A stretch of 64,000 nucleotides of DNA. Origin: Allodiplogaster sudhausi (Eukaryota > Nematoda > Chromadorea > Rhabditida > Diplogasteridae). The DNA lies in contig CALZFC010000130.1 in assembly GCA_945643635.1 (NCBI GenBank), positions 113,501 through 177,500 on the forward strand, in the 5' to 3' direction. Both the position numbers and the translations under genes were made by a program. The notes beneath the pieces were generated by a model that saw only the letters and a list, made by a program, of their open reading frames with translations, did no database searches and was not told where the DNA came from. This document shows, piece after piece, positions 32,370 through 43,703 of the stretch (positions are counted from its first letter, which is position 1; each line of letters begins with the position of its first letter).

Positions 32370-32403
<34 letters not shown>

Positions 32404-32751
32404 AAAAAAAAGAGAGAGAAATTAACTGCATCATAGGACGTCACAACTCCGACATCCTCTGCACCTTTTGGCAGAGCCCCGTGAGACCGGAAGGCACAGA
32501 GTAAAGCAGAAGTAGGGCAATGCGCCGTGAGTGAGACAGAGAGCCACGCGGCAATCTCATTAGCCAGCCGAAGCCACGCACAGTCATCCTCGCATGAGTC
32601 AGCCAAAAAAAGGGAAGAAAAACGAATTCGAAGCCGCTAGTGGTTGAGGTACGACAAGAATTTGTATCCTTTCTTTTAACTATTAGAACAAAAGTAAAGC
32701 TAATTTAATATGTTCAAAGTATGGACATGCAATTTTAAGCAGTATCTGAAC

Positions 32752-32792
<41 letters not shown>

Positions 32793-33236
32793 AGGAACGG
32801 AATTCAAAGCATCGCAGTCGTTATAAACATGCATATCATACAGTATGATGTAAAGAGTAAGTGTCAGTCGGTAGACCTAATTTTGGTGAATGGGGGGGGG
32901 GGGGGCTGAGACCTAATTATGGTGTAGAAGGGGTGGGTGGGGGGGGGGTGGTCAGCTCCAGACGCCTGTGGGGTGGACGCTGACCCAGCCACACTGGCAG
33001 CCATCTAGCTGGCTTCTAAATGTAGCTGATGACTGAGAGGCAGTCTTGAGGGAGAGAGAGAGAGAGGCGGGGCGTTGCCAAAGATGGTGCGCTGTGCAAA
33101 ATTGACCATCTCTCTCTCTCACACACACACACACTCTCTTTCACTCTCTCTCTCTCTCTCTTCTGCTCTCTCTTTCAACTCACACGTCGTCTGTGTCTGA
33201 CAATGAGCGTCCACGCACGCCAACAATGAGAAGATT

Positions 33237-33283
<47 letters not shown>

Positions 33284-36200
33284 AAGAGAAAGAGAGAGAA
33301 GTATAAGAAGAGACGGCAGGCGGGCGGAGTGCGTCCATGAGGCTGGAGGCGGCATTGCGGGGAATGAAGAGCGCCGGAGAGAGAGAGAAAGAGAGAGAGA
33401 GAGAGATTACGAAATGACGCAGCGTAGAGGGAGCGACGTCACTCCCGCAGGCGTCGACAACTGCGTGGCCAGTGTTCGCGGGCAGACTTCACAGAGGAAA
33501 AACAATCACATTCCAATGAATGGGAATACTCGGCAGTTAAAACAGATATGAAGAAGAAAGAGCGAGATAGTGGCAGAGATAGAGAGAAAAAGAAAGAGAA
33601 GGGAAAGAGAGAGAATAGAGGGGGAGAGAGAGCGAAAAGAAGGAGAAGATAGTGGGAGAGAGAGAAAGAAAGAAAGCAAAAGAGGATGGCAATACAAAAA
33701 GTTAGTTTCTCCATGGACTTCACTGGCTTTATCCTGCTCGTATGACTCTCTCCCTCCCTCCCACCCTTTCTTTTCTCTTGCTCTCTCTCCCTCTCTCTCT
33801 CACTCTCCCTCACTCTCTCTCCCTCTCTCTCCCTCACTATCTCTCTCTCTGCCTCTTTTCATCTCTCTGATTCTTCGGAGTGCTCAGGCACACATTCACA
33901 AGAAGTATAGATATGGCTAGACGCATGCCATGCATTCCTAGCAGTCTTCTTCATCTTCTTCTTCTGGCCTTCTTAGCCATGGGGCAAGTGAAAAATAGGC
34001 ACGAAAGACGTTCTCGGCCGGTCTATTTTTAGTGTGCCCCCGAGTGTGCCAAGGGCCGGAGGGGGGGGGGGGGGTAGGAGTCTCTAGCTGCCCTTTTCTG
34101 ATAGAAGAATGATGTGGCCTGGAAGGAAGAGAAGAGAGAGATAAACAGTGAGAGAGAGAGTGAGAGATGGAGATTGAGAGAGAAAGATACGGAGAAAAGT
34201 GAGCGGGGGAAGAGTGTTAGTTAGCTTCAGTGGCCAAATTCGCAACGTGCGAAACGTCTTCCCAGAAGCGTGCACTATCAAATAAGAGTGTAAACAGATG
34301 TATAAAAATAGATCGTCATCAGAAAGTTCGTTTCTTTTTTCTTTTTCAGATCTTTCCCTTTAGTTAATTTACTTTGCTCTGTCTCACAATCAGTTGCGAG
34401 ATGTTCTAAGAACAACATCTTACGTTGTTGCTGACAATTATAAGTATATGTACGTACAAGTCTAGATAACCTTTTGCATACAGCTGGCGAACCTACGTAT
34501 TCTTCAAAAACCAGAACGGTTTCTGCAGAAAAGGAAAAGGTGCTAAAATCTCCATGAATATGCAAGTAAAATCTCGAGCAATATGAGAAAGTCTTCCAAC
34601 CATAAGCATTGGGAACAAGCATCACTGTGCGCGAAAATGTCAAAAGAAGTCAAGTAGCTTATAGCCAGGAACAGGAAGTAATCATTTCGGATATTTACAT
34701 AGCAATCTTCTTGTTATTCATTTTTAACTCTCTCTACAATCTCCTCTCCTGTTATTCTTCCGCTTTTACTCTCTCTCTCTCTCTCTCTCTCTCCCTCTGT
34801 TATCGTTCTCCCCTTTCTTCAATCGTCAAGATATCTTCCGCTTCTCATGTTCCTGGTCTGCTTCTGTCACAACAAGACACTATTCGCCTACGCACAACGG
34901 CTCGTGTGATGAAAAGGAAGGACTAAAAAGAATACGAGGCCACGTGAGCAGTCCATAAATGGAAAGGACCACTGCCCAAAAATGGAATCTGAGTTCCCTT
35001 TTAGAATGGGAGAGAGAAATAGAGAGAAGGTGAGAGAAATAAGAGAGGAGAGAAAGAGAGAAAGAGATAGAGAGCGAAAGAAACAGAGAGGATCCGCGGC
35101 CAAAAATAGCAACAAGGAAAACATTTCCCAGCAGCGAATCGATTCGTTGCAAGCCTCCACTGGTTTTTCCATCCGGGAAGAAAATATATTCTTCAAACAA
35201 ATTGGATTCCACAAGATGCATGTCACGGGTGGTTGGAGAACACGTGAAGATTGGAAAAGAGCGGGCGAAGCCCACGCAGCTCCTTCTAGACTTGATATTA
35301 TTCATTCTATGTGAGTTGTCGCTGAAGAAATTGTGGCTGGCCATTTTTAGCTGCCATAAATGGCGTCCTTTTGAAACTCTCTTATTTATGCATGTCTGCT
35401 CCTTTTGGTGTGCGGGCGCCAGCACACTTCTCGTATGCTGCTAGGGTCCTCGACCCCCGCTCTCCATCCATCCATCCATCACATGCCTGGAGTTTCCGTG
35501 TTCTAGACATCCTACCCTCTTTCCTCCTTTTTACTAGTTTGCATCAGGGGTTTATCAGAATTCCGAATATGGAAGAAAAAAGCAAAGCCAGTGAGAATGC
35601 AGAGAGATACTAGTTAGGCGAGGGAGAGTGATAAAAGAGTCCTGGAGGACTCGTGAGACATACAGCTAATGGGTTGTTGCTGGCGAGAGCCGTACAATAT
35701 CTGGCGCTTGTGTGAGAGGCCACTTTGGTGAACCTTGTAAACGTTCCTTTTATGGCGAGGATCAAAGATTGCAACACTCGTGACGACAAATTCGATCAGT
35801 TAGTAAACTTGCTCATATTGGCGTCACCGAAAAACTGATGCCAGTTGGGTTAGGAATTAGTCAAAATTTTCTTTTGATCCGTGGACCCTATCCTACATAC
35901 GTCAACTTTATTCCCACGTCGAGAAAATTCGATAAGAAAAAAATCTACTAGGTCTCTACGACCCGTGAGGATCGTTTAAATAGGTCTCTACGGCCCCTGA
36001 AGGCCGTAGACAGGTCTCCACGATTCCTGGGGGCGATAGAGACCTAGTCTTTTTGAGGTGCCATCAGGAGAGAACGGACGTACCCAAGGATAGAGATGAG
36101 CATGGAATTGTCATGCTCGGCGGTTTCCCGATCTTTGTCCTTCTCCTCCAAGCCGACGATTACGATCGTGCTTCATTGTTCCGAATCTCTCTCCCTCTCC

Positions 36201-36763
36201 CTCTCTCTATCTCTCTCTCTCTTTCTCTGCCTCTCTCTCTCTTTCTCGCTCTGCTTCTATCCTGCGGAAGCGACGGCGGCAAAGGATAGGGGACCGTCCT
36301 AGGAGTAATGGCAGTGGCTGGGAGAAACGATGCTGACATGAGGAGGGTGGCGGTGTGAATCGGTTGAGGGACTCCCTCCCAGCTTGGCTATTAGACTGTT
36401 GTTCCGTGGACTTGAGCAGCGTTTCTCTAACTTCCTGACGATGTCAGAGAGTTGACTGGGTTCTCTTTCCCATATTTATGATGAGAACGACTACTGATCA
36501 GAGCGAGGGAATGAGTTCAGTGAAGAATTGGTGGATTCTTATTCAAACAGCTAAAACCTTCATAGTTATGACTCAAGCACGAGAGACTGAGCAAACGTAA
36601 GGGAAAAATAACTTATATTTTTAGTAAAAACTTGAAATTTGAAACTCCCCTGGTCGGCATTGACATTCATTTAAATACTTTGTCACATCTTTTACACGAT
36701 CAATGAATAAATAAATAACTCTCCATCTCCATCTATCCCCTTCTTTCTCGCTACCTCTCAATC

Positions 36764-36808
<45 letters not shown>

Positions 36809-37254
36809 CTTTCTGTCTTTCTCTCCCTCCTTCTCTTTCTCTCTTTCTTTCATGTTGCGGTTTGTAACCGCTTCATCAGGGTGCGTTCTTTGAGATGGAC
36901 GAGTAATTAGATTGGCAGCGGCATAAATAAGCAGACGTCTCAAAAGCGAGAAATTATAAATAGATGTAGCTAATAAGAAAGCATTTAGTTGTTGAAGATA
37001 TTTTCAGGACTAAAGGCCATCGACATTCTCTTTCGTAGACATAAAAAATGAAAAAAATAGGAAGAAAATGTGATAAAAAATACCGTCGTCACGAATTCTT
37101 TCATCAACCTTCTATTATGGCACTAGCCATTCATTCTTTAAGACCTACGCAATTCCGGGTTCGTACAAGTAAGTATATGTATATCTGTGTGTGTGAGTTA
37201 GAGTGAGAGAGAGTTGGTTAGAGATAACATGTGTGAGAGATATGTATACGGAAA

Positions 37255-37298
<44 letters not shown>

Positions 37299-37903
37299 GA
37301 ATCAGACGCATAGGGGGAGGGAGAGCGGAATTAGTCAAGCATACATGTAGTGAACAATGGAAAACGTATCAGCCAGCCGAGAAAAGATTCACACATTCAG
37401 TAAAAAAATTTTTTTCGTATAGCAGAGATCATACATAATTTGCTTTCAGAAATACTCTTTTTCACATGTCCCTGTCTATTTTTTCTCTTTCCTTCCCTCT
37501 CTCTCTCTCTCTCACTCTCTCTCTCTCTCTCTTTCTGTCTCTCTCTTTCCTTCCCTCTCTCTCTCCATCTTGTTCAGGGCACTATGATCAAAGCGACCTC
37601 GCGGGTCATTTGTTAAGCTATTTTTGGCTGGACCCCAAGAACCTATTCGACGTCAGGAGGGGCTATTTCTTTACTCGTTTTTTTTCTTCTCCTCGCCGAA
37701 CTTGGAGAAGTGCTATTTCCGCACCAGAAATGCATAAGAAATGAATTCGGAGCAGCAAATTAAATTGACTTTAACGCCGCCGTCTCCTCGAGGGGTTTGC
37801 AAGGGCGGCCAGATGTTCTGAACGGCTCTCTTATCACAAAGAAGGAACAGTTGTTCCTTGAGCACTGCAAGAGGCCAGAATATGACGGGGAGGAGGAGGT
37901 ATA
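31943..37903. repeat. Intergenic interval rich in microsatellites
   Basis: Arrays occur near 32285-32420, 32755-32790, 33040-33175, 33238-33300, 33570-33680, 33785-33850, 34135-34190, 34765-34795, 35010-35090, 36185-36245, 36765-36845, 37255-37300 and 37495-37565. G-rich runs lie at 32891-32906 and 32934-32949 and at 34060-34074. No exon with credible borders was found. Confidence 0.65.
35868..36055 (-). repeat. Dispersed repeat with GGTCTCTACGACCC motifs, copy 1
   Basis: The segment contains three versions of GGTCTC(T/C)ACG followed by complementary GCCGTAGA/GATAGAGACC motifs, and a GGACCCTA box at its edge. Read on the minus strand it follows the same order of blocks (CCCCCAGG, GTAGAGACC, TAGGGTCCACGGA) as the copy at 41152-41272. 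Confidence 0.5.
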
Positions 37904-37911
37904 AAAATGTG

Positions 37912-38047
37912 GGCTCTATTCTAGTGTAGGCGTCCCATCGAATTATAGGCGTCCCACGAAAAATAAAGGCCATCAGTGAAAAATAAATTCGTCTCATTGC
38001 CTTGGGACGCCTATAATTCGATGGGACGCCTACACTAGAATAGAGCC
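37912..38047. mobile_element. Palindromic MITE, copy 2 (136 bp)
   Basis: This copy shares termini and arms with the element at 17147-17286 and differs mainly in the centre, where a few bases are missing. It is flanked by perfect 8-bp duplications AAAATGTG at 37904-37911 and 38048-38055. Two copies in 64 kb with intact duplications suggest a family with recent activity. Confidence 0.9.
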
Positions 38048-38144
38048 AAAATGTGAATTATTTTGTCGAATTTAGGTAATATATTTAAGAAAATAGTTTT
38101 CCTTTAAAGAAACCCACTACTCAACCTGACATGTATTAATTTTT

Positions 38145-38225
38145 TCCTGACCATAGTAATCGCATCTTTCTCAATCATATGCTCTCTCACCATTGTGTTA
38201 GGCAAAAAGGCGCAAATTCAAGATT
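38145..38225 (-). repeat. 85-bp dispersed repeat, copy 1 (minus orientation)
   Basis: On the minus strand it reads GCGCCTTTTTGCCTAACACA ... GAGAGAGCATATG ... GGTCAGGAAAAA. It is one of four clear copies (39803-39890, 41451-41535, 49761-49842 are the others). Confidence 0.65.
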
Positions 38226-38299
38226 TAGTTTTTGACTCCGCTAAGATTGACAATTCTTGGCGTAGCTGCCGCAGCAAAAATCAGGAACTTTAAATAAGG

Positions 38300-38640
38300 A
38301 AATGCTTGAAAATGCTCATTCATTTACTCTTTTTTTGCAGTGGGAACTACTACATAGCTACCAAACAATTCACTGGCTCATAGAGTCCATGATTATACAA
38401 CATGTAGGTTATACCATCTACATAACAGTGCTTGGCAGACATCTGAAGCCATCTTTTTCTCAATTCATAGCTTTACTCAAGCATCAAAAGTCAAGCGAAT
38501 CATCGAAAAAAGTTTTGGAATGCCAGCTCTACATTCTCATATTAGTTCAGTCAAAGAAAGACTTGAAGATTTGGACAAGAAGGAAGCCTTTTGGGCACCT
38601 ACAAAGACGTTATATACAGAAACCCAAGTAAGACTGGCTG
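38300..38640 (+). other. Two overlapping non-repetitive open frames, no gene model
   Basis: Two plus-strand frames of about 100 codons overlap. One starts MLENAHSFTLFLQWELLHS. The other contains QASKVKRIIEKSFGM and SSVKERLEDLDKKEAFW and ends QVRLAESVK before a stop at 38653. Neither has repeats and I recognise no family. It may be a degraded element or a gene remnant. Confidence 0.25.
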
Positions 38641-38949
38641 AGTCCGTCAAATAGGTCCACTTGGAAGGGAGCAGAGGAAACGGTTAGCCGAGAGATCCAG
38701 AGAAGCAGAGAAAAGTAGCGGAAGAAGACAAGAGCTTGGACGACAGTCGACCATTCGGGAGCAGCGCACCATTGTGCAATGATGGGCAAAGATGAATTTT
38801 CGGCTTTTTTTAACTCTCGAAGTGTTGTCCTTGAAAGTTCACAACTTGACAGAAGAAGTTCTTCTATACTTTTTCTTAGGGTCCGCTCCCTACTCATGAG
38901 AAGCCGCCTCGGGAAAAGTTTCGTTCTTTCCATGTTCGTGGTTTCATGT

Positions 38950-39438
38950 TCTCTCTCTCTTCATTATCTCTCTATTTCTCTCTATATCTCTTTCTCTCAC
39001 TCTCTATTTCACACTCTTTCTCCCTCTCTCGCTCTCTGATCCGTTTCCCCTTCTCGCGTGTATATCGACATTTGCCTTAGGGGGTTGACATCAGAACGCT
39101 AAGCGCGGTCAAGCGATCACTGCTCTGTCAGTCAGCGAACTTTGACTTGAGTCGTTGCCAAGCCATCCATCTTTCTCTATCCCTTTCTTGCTTTCTCTTT
39201 CTCTCTCTCTCTCGCACTCCAACTCTCTCACTCTCTCCCTTTCTCTTGCTCTCTCTGGCTCTCTCTGTCTCTCTTTGTGTTCTTTTTCTTTATTATCTCC
39301 TGCATTCTACATCCCCATTACTGCTGTCACAATCGTCAATCACAACTGCCCTCTCTATCTTATATCCCTTCTCCCTCTCTCTCTTGTTTACTCCCTATTC
39401 TCCCTCTTTCTCTCTTTCAATCTCTCACCTCGCGTTCA

Positions 39439-39470
<32 letters not shown>

Positions 39471-39525
39471 TTCCTCTCTATTACTCGCGTTCTCTATGCT
39501 TCCTCAAAATTCTAAATCTGACTAA
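38950..39525. repeat. CT array cluster
   Basis: Imperfect CT tracts from about 38950 to 39060 and 39170 to 39480, separated by short unique segments. Long Ser/Leu-rich frames across it are artefacts of the repeat. Confidence 0.8.
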
Positions 39526-39802
39526 ACCTCTCAGAACCCAACTCATCCGCAGGGTAGCAGTCTTTGCTAGCTGTGATGCATGTCTCTTTCATTCTTTCTG
39601 AAGAGAACCAGAGTTCATGAGTGAGATTTATTACCAATTATTTTTGACGGTTATATCCTTTCTATATCATTTAAACATTCGATCAGTGACAAAATTATCA
39701 AACAGTTATTGATAAACTAAAAGTTATTGATAAGATCATTGGTTAATGAGCTTAAAAAAGCGTAGACAAAGTTAAGGATTAAAAAAAAGCAAATAAAAAC
39801 TC

Positions 39803-39890
39803 TCTCTTGAAATCGCGCCTTTTTACCTGACACAAGGGCGAGAGAGTATGTTATTTAGAGCGACGCGACTGCAATGATCAGGAAAATTCA
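39803..39890 (+). repeat. 85-bp dispersed repeat, copy 2
   Basis: It reads GCGCCTTTTTACCTGACACA, then GGGCGAGAGAGTATG, and ends GATCAGGAAAATTCAAATA. Identity with the copy at 49761-49842 is high across the block. Confidence 0.7.
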
Positions 39891-40217
39891 AATATGTTGA
39901 TTGCGGTAGAGTTTTTGTTTTTTCGTGCTCGTTTAATTGTTTATTTTTCTACTTTCATTTCTTCCTGCTTTATCAATAATCTTTGTTGAGATCTCCGCGG
40001 TCGAATTTCGTGCTCCTTTAATGCTGCCATTTTGATGGGCTGCCAGTGATGCGAATGGTCGCGCCTCTCTTTTTAAATCGACTCATCGATCGCATCCGAA
40101 CACTACTCACTCGCCGGCGCATTGTAGAAATAAAGAAGAAGCGATCAAGAGAGGTTACGAGAGGATACTTGGTGTGAGAGAGAGAGGGGCGGGGGAGACT
40201 CGGAGAAAGCGAGAAAC

Positions 40218-40261
<44 letters not shown>

Positions 40262-40262
<1 letters not shown>

Positions 40263-41544
40263 TGGAGAGCCATGATTTCGTCCTGCTCCAGCATATTATC
40301 CCGCGAACATATCGCCCTAATCGCCTTCACGGAACGACGTCGTACCCGCAGCAGGTGAAATGAAGTTTTTTTTAATTTCCTTTTCCTTTTTATCCTTTTC
40401 CTTCCTATAAGGAGCCTTTGCATTTAAGTATAAAGAACAAAAAATTGGGACCCTGCCTAGGTGCTTGGAATGGCCAAGGAGTTCTAATCTATTAAAATAT
40501 AGGGCCTCTAGGCTCTGCATGCTCTATAGAAGGCTCTGATCTCTTCTAAGTGTCGGGACTTGTGATATTTCAATGAAACTCACAATCAGAGGCCTCTTAG
40601 TTTGATGAAAATCAAATTGGATACTGTTTGAGGTGTCTCTATCTCGGCCCCCAGGGGTCATAAAGACGCGATATTGTTTTTGTTAGACGCTGCTCGACGC
40701 CCCACGAACTTATCGGCAGTACAAAACGCCCAGGCCGAAACCCAAATAGTAAACACAGGCGCTTATAACTGCAATTGTCGCTCATTTTATGTTATAAGCA
40801 AAATCGAACTTGATGGGGTGAAGATAAAGTGGTTACTCAAAATCTTGTGATACGTCCATCGCGTCGACACAGATCCGATGTAGTCTAGTGGTTATGATTT
40901 GCGTCTCTCACATGCAAGGCCGGGGTTCGATTCCCCGCATCGGAATGATGTTTTGCGTAATTTATTTTCGAACATTCTTGCAATATTCGCTTTATTTGGG
41001 ATATATACTCAATTACACAACACTTTTATCAGCAATCGTTCGCCAAATAACAAAAATTTCACGATCTTTTGTTGAAAAAAATTTTTCTGCACAAGGCTGA
41101 TCTCTTGTATGCCCTTGGAATTTTAAATATTGAATTTCAAGGGGTCGATCGATACCTCGGCCCCCAGGGGTCGTAGTGACCAAACCTTTTTTTGTTTTAT
41201 TACCGCCCCACGAATTTTAGCGTCATAGCACAAAACTTAGGGTCCACGGAACACATAGTAAAAAATTAATATATTTAATAACTTTAGGCGTCGGAGAATG
41301 GTTTCGCAATACACGAGCTGAAGAGGGCGATTCGGGAGGAGGAAGATCTTGAGGCGGAGGAGCGTAAACAGCGCAGGCGCCGCCAGTTCGAGCAGAGTCG
41401 TCTCACGTGGCTCAAGTTGGCGGCAAATTTTTTTAAAGAAGCCAGAAACTCACACTTGAATTCGCGCCCTTTTACCTGACGCAAGTGCGAGAGAGCATGT
41501 GCTTTAGGGAAATGCGACTATAGTGGTCAGAAATGTTGAGTTTC

Positions 41545-41592
<48 letters not shown>

Positions 41593-41736
41593 TACTTCGT
41601 TTGATTTCTCAGCGACGAAAGCACCCGCCGCTGGCGCCAGGACAACTCGCCACGTTACGCTGCCAACCCGGAGAGTCTGCCGCCGCCGCGGCGCAGAGCT
41701 GGAAGTCAGCCCGCGCCCAACCGACCCAGGTCGTGA
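40262..41736 (+). CDS. Small highly charged protein, orphan (about 114 residues)
   Basis: Three exons: 40262-40354, 41288-41415, 41613-41736 (stop TGA 41734-41736). Exon 1 encodes MESHDFVLLQHIIPRTYRPN and ends at donor GTGAAA. Exon 2 begins after CTTTAG, encodes ASENGFAIHELKRAI and then a very charged helix (REEEDLEAEERKQRRRRQF), and ends in phase 2 at GTTGGC. Exon 3 starts after TTTCTCAG, matches that phase and ends RRWRQDNSPRYAANPESL and PPPRRRAGSQPAPNRPRS. An AATAAA signal lies 10 bp after the stop. The C-terminus is Arg/Pro-rich; a nuclear or RNA-binding role is possible but only inference. An exon upstream of 40262 cannot be excluded, as the ATG follows a GA array. Confidence 0.6.
40639..40770 (+). 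repeat. Dispersed repeat with CTCGGCCCCCAGGGGTC, copy 2
   Basis: Shared blocks with 41152-41272 are CTCGGCCCCCAGGGGTC, TTTTTGTT, GCCCCACGAA and CAAATAGTAAA. The two copies bracket the tRNA gene as direct repeats inside one intron. Confidence 0.6.
40874..40944 (+). tRNA. tRNA-Glu (anticodon CTC)
   Basis: The 71-nt sequence begins TCCGATG and ends CATCGGA, a perfect 7-bp acceptor stem. The anticodon stem TGCGT/ATGCA encloses the loop CTCTCAC with anticodon CTC. The T arm reads CCGGGGTTCGATTCCCCG, a perfect B box, and the D arm contains GTCTAGTGGTTATGAT, an A-box match. One pair of the D stem appears mismatched. It lies in the first intron of the charged orphan, in the same orientation. Confidence 0.92.
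41152..41272 (+). repeat. Dispersed repeat with CTCGGCCCCCAGGGGTC, copy 3
   Basis: It carries the same ordered blocks as 40639-40770, plus TAGGGTCCACGGAA that it shares with 35868-36055. It ends about 16 bp before the acceptor of exon 2 of the charged orphan. Confidence 0.6.
41451..41535 (+). repeat. 85-bp dispersed repeat, copy 3
   Basis: It reads GCGCCCTTTTACCTGACGCA, GTGCGAGAGAGCATG, and ends GTGGTCAGAAATGTT, more diverged at its 3' end than copies 2 and 4. It lies in the second intron of the charged orphan, followed by an (AT)n run at 41548-41585. Confidence 0.65.
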
Positions 41737-41745
41737 GGACCGAAC

Positions 41746-41751
41746 AATAAA
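41746..41751 (+). terminator. AATAAA polyadenylation signal of the charged orphan
   Basis: AATAAA starts 10 bp after the stop codon and is followed by a T-rich stretch. Such a short 3' UTR is common in nematodes. Confidence 0.6.
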
Positions 41752-42149
41752 GTCTTTTTTCTCTCTACTGTGTACTTCATTCACATGCGCATATCATCTG
41801 AAATATAGTGCCTATATTGGTTGAAAAAGTAGTTCAATTTTCATATCAGAGGCAAAGAAATCGTTTGTAATCATCTCTTCTAGATGATTCCACTCGGCCC
41901 CAAACATGAAAATTTTTAACTTATTTGTTTCATTATATGCATTTCAATACTTGCCGGTTCCTGCACATATGTAACTACAGTTTGTTTAAAGATTAAAAAT
42001 GAATAAGACAAAATTAAGAACATCATATAATTTCCCACGGCCTCTTCCCTGGTTCCTGTGGCCGGCTTCCCCTGCACAGAACTGTCCCTATTGACGAAAA
42101 CGGTCCAGTCGTGGTTTTTCGAAGCCGTTTCCAACATCAGCGTCAGCTC

Positions 42150-42432
42150 AAAGTTTCCCGCCAGGCGTTAGCCCTGCAAAATATAGAAATGCTTCTTTTC
42201 CGGCGATTTATGTATACTAATCCTGTTACAGTTAGGAAGCATTCACTTCGTTACTCCATACATATTCTTCTAGGAACAGGATGGACTTTCTTGAAGTAAG
42301 TAAATTAAATATTATTTGCCGCCGCCAAAAATAATAATAAGATAGGATCCACACGACGACCTTGTCTCGTCTTCATCGGAGTCAGCTCGTGGAGAGTCGG
42401 CGTTGCTGCTCTTGACGCCGGTGCGAGAAATG
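42150..42432 (-). CDS. Possible 3' exons of an unknown acidic protein
   Basis: On the minus strand, after TTAAAG near 42433, the frame encodes SISRTGVKSSNADSPRADSD and continues EDETR to donor GTCGTC. The next acceptor TTTTGCAG near 42176 matches the phase and gives ANAWRETLS then a stop. Codon third positions are GC-rich like other genes here. No start was found and no polyadenylation signal follows closely. A further frame, FELTLMLETASKNHDWTVFV, lies just downstream. Confidence 0.3.
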
Positions 42433-42816
42433 CTCTTTAATCTCTCTCGCTCCTCTCTCTCTCTCACTCTATCTCTTCTCTCTCTGTTCTCTCTCTCTCC
42501 CTCTATCTCTTTTCTCTCTCTCTTTCTCTCGTCCTTCTATCTCTCCCACCTCCATCAACACACTCCCCTATCCGACCTGCTTGGTAAAATTTGAAAACTT
42601 GTATCCGACACCCTGAATCACTGCTCGGATTGAAAGCCGTTTCGACGTAAAGGGCGACAGTAAGGAAAATGATTAAAAGTTGGCATATTCAATACCATTG
42701 AGGAGGTCTCGAAAAGGAAGAAGGCATTGGCAGGGGAGGAAAATGTATAGCAAGAATGAAAGGGAGAGGTGAAGGAGATCTGGATAGTGAGAGAGGCGAG
42801 AAAGCGAGTGAGATAC

Positions 42817-42863
<47 letters not shown>

Positions 42864-43139
42864 GAGAGAGAGAAGGAGAGAGAGAGAGAACAAGTGAGAG
42901 GAGGAGCGGGGATGTGGCAACCGTAATATGCAGTGGTATGTCAAAGAAAGCACAAGACACGATCAGACACAATAAAGGATGCAAACTAGAGTGGACAAGT
43001 ATTGATAAGAGTAGAGATCAGTCGGAGAAAAGTCGTAAACTTCACCATTTCGTGTATGACTTTTGATTGAACGATGTGGTCTTTCGAACCTTTTCGAGAC
43101 CGAAAAATTGAAACATCACATCACAATTTCCTTTGTGAA

Positions 43140-43256
43140 TCAGACAACTTCGGGATGTTTGATAATATTCACGGCTTGCCACGGAGCGCCTTGCAGAGGA
43201 ACGGCTATAATACGTCTGCTTGGAAAAAGAAAGATGTCATAAATGAAGATGTATAA
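43140..43256. other. Possible coding segment, strand unresolved
   Basis: Both strands carry a plausible non-repetitive frame: plus-strand NFGMFDNIHGLPRSALQRNG ending at a stop at 43256, and minus-strand RIIAVPLQGAPWQAVNIIKH ending at 43140. I cannot choose between them and recognise neither. Confidence 0.2.
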
Positions 43257-43703
43257 AAGTGCCAAGAGCAAGAGCAAAATGTATACATTCATTACTCGTC
43301 CAATATTCCCCACCATCTTTAACCTTTTCAAATTCAGCTCCCTCATCATTTTAACCTCTCGTTTTCTCCGAAAAAATTCCGGTACATTTAATATTCTTAT
43401 TTAATTTAAAATTAGATGGCTAACGGGAATACGTAGAAATCTTGAGCAGGTGTTCAGTATGAAAGTTTCTCTGTGTACACAGAACGGGAGAGAGACAGAC
43501 AGAAAGACAGAGACAGAGAGTGGTGAGAGAGAGAAAGACATCGAGAGTGCAATTGAGCTAAACCTTGAAACAAGTAAATCGTTTGCGGACTTCAATCTTC
43601 CACTCAATTTACATTTATCTTAACATTGCAGTCTGGCCTAATCTTCCTCCGTTAATGTAATTTTGCGAATAACAACTGAAATCAGTGTGTCTCTTCGGAC
43701 ACC

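Noticed and set aside
32214..32606. Minus-strand frame with EDDCAWLRLANEIAAWLSVS
   Set aside because: The non-repetitive part looks plausible, but it opens from a non-ATG codon, has no acceptor, and runs straight into a CT array.
38302..38631. 109-codon plus-strand frame as a gene
   Set aside because: A competing frame of similar length overlaps it, there is no family match, and neighbouring DNA is repeat-rich; kept only as an unexplained segment.
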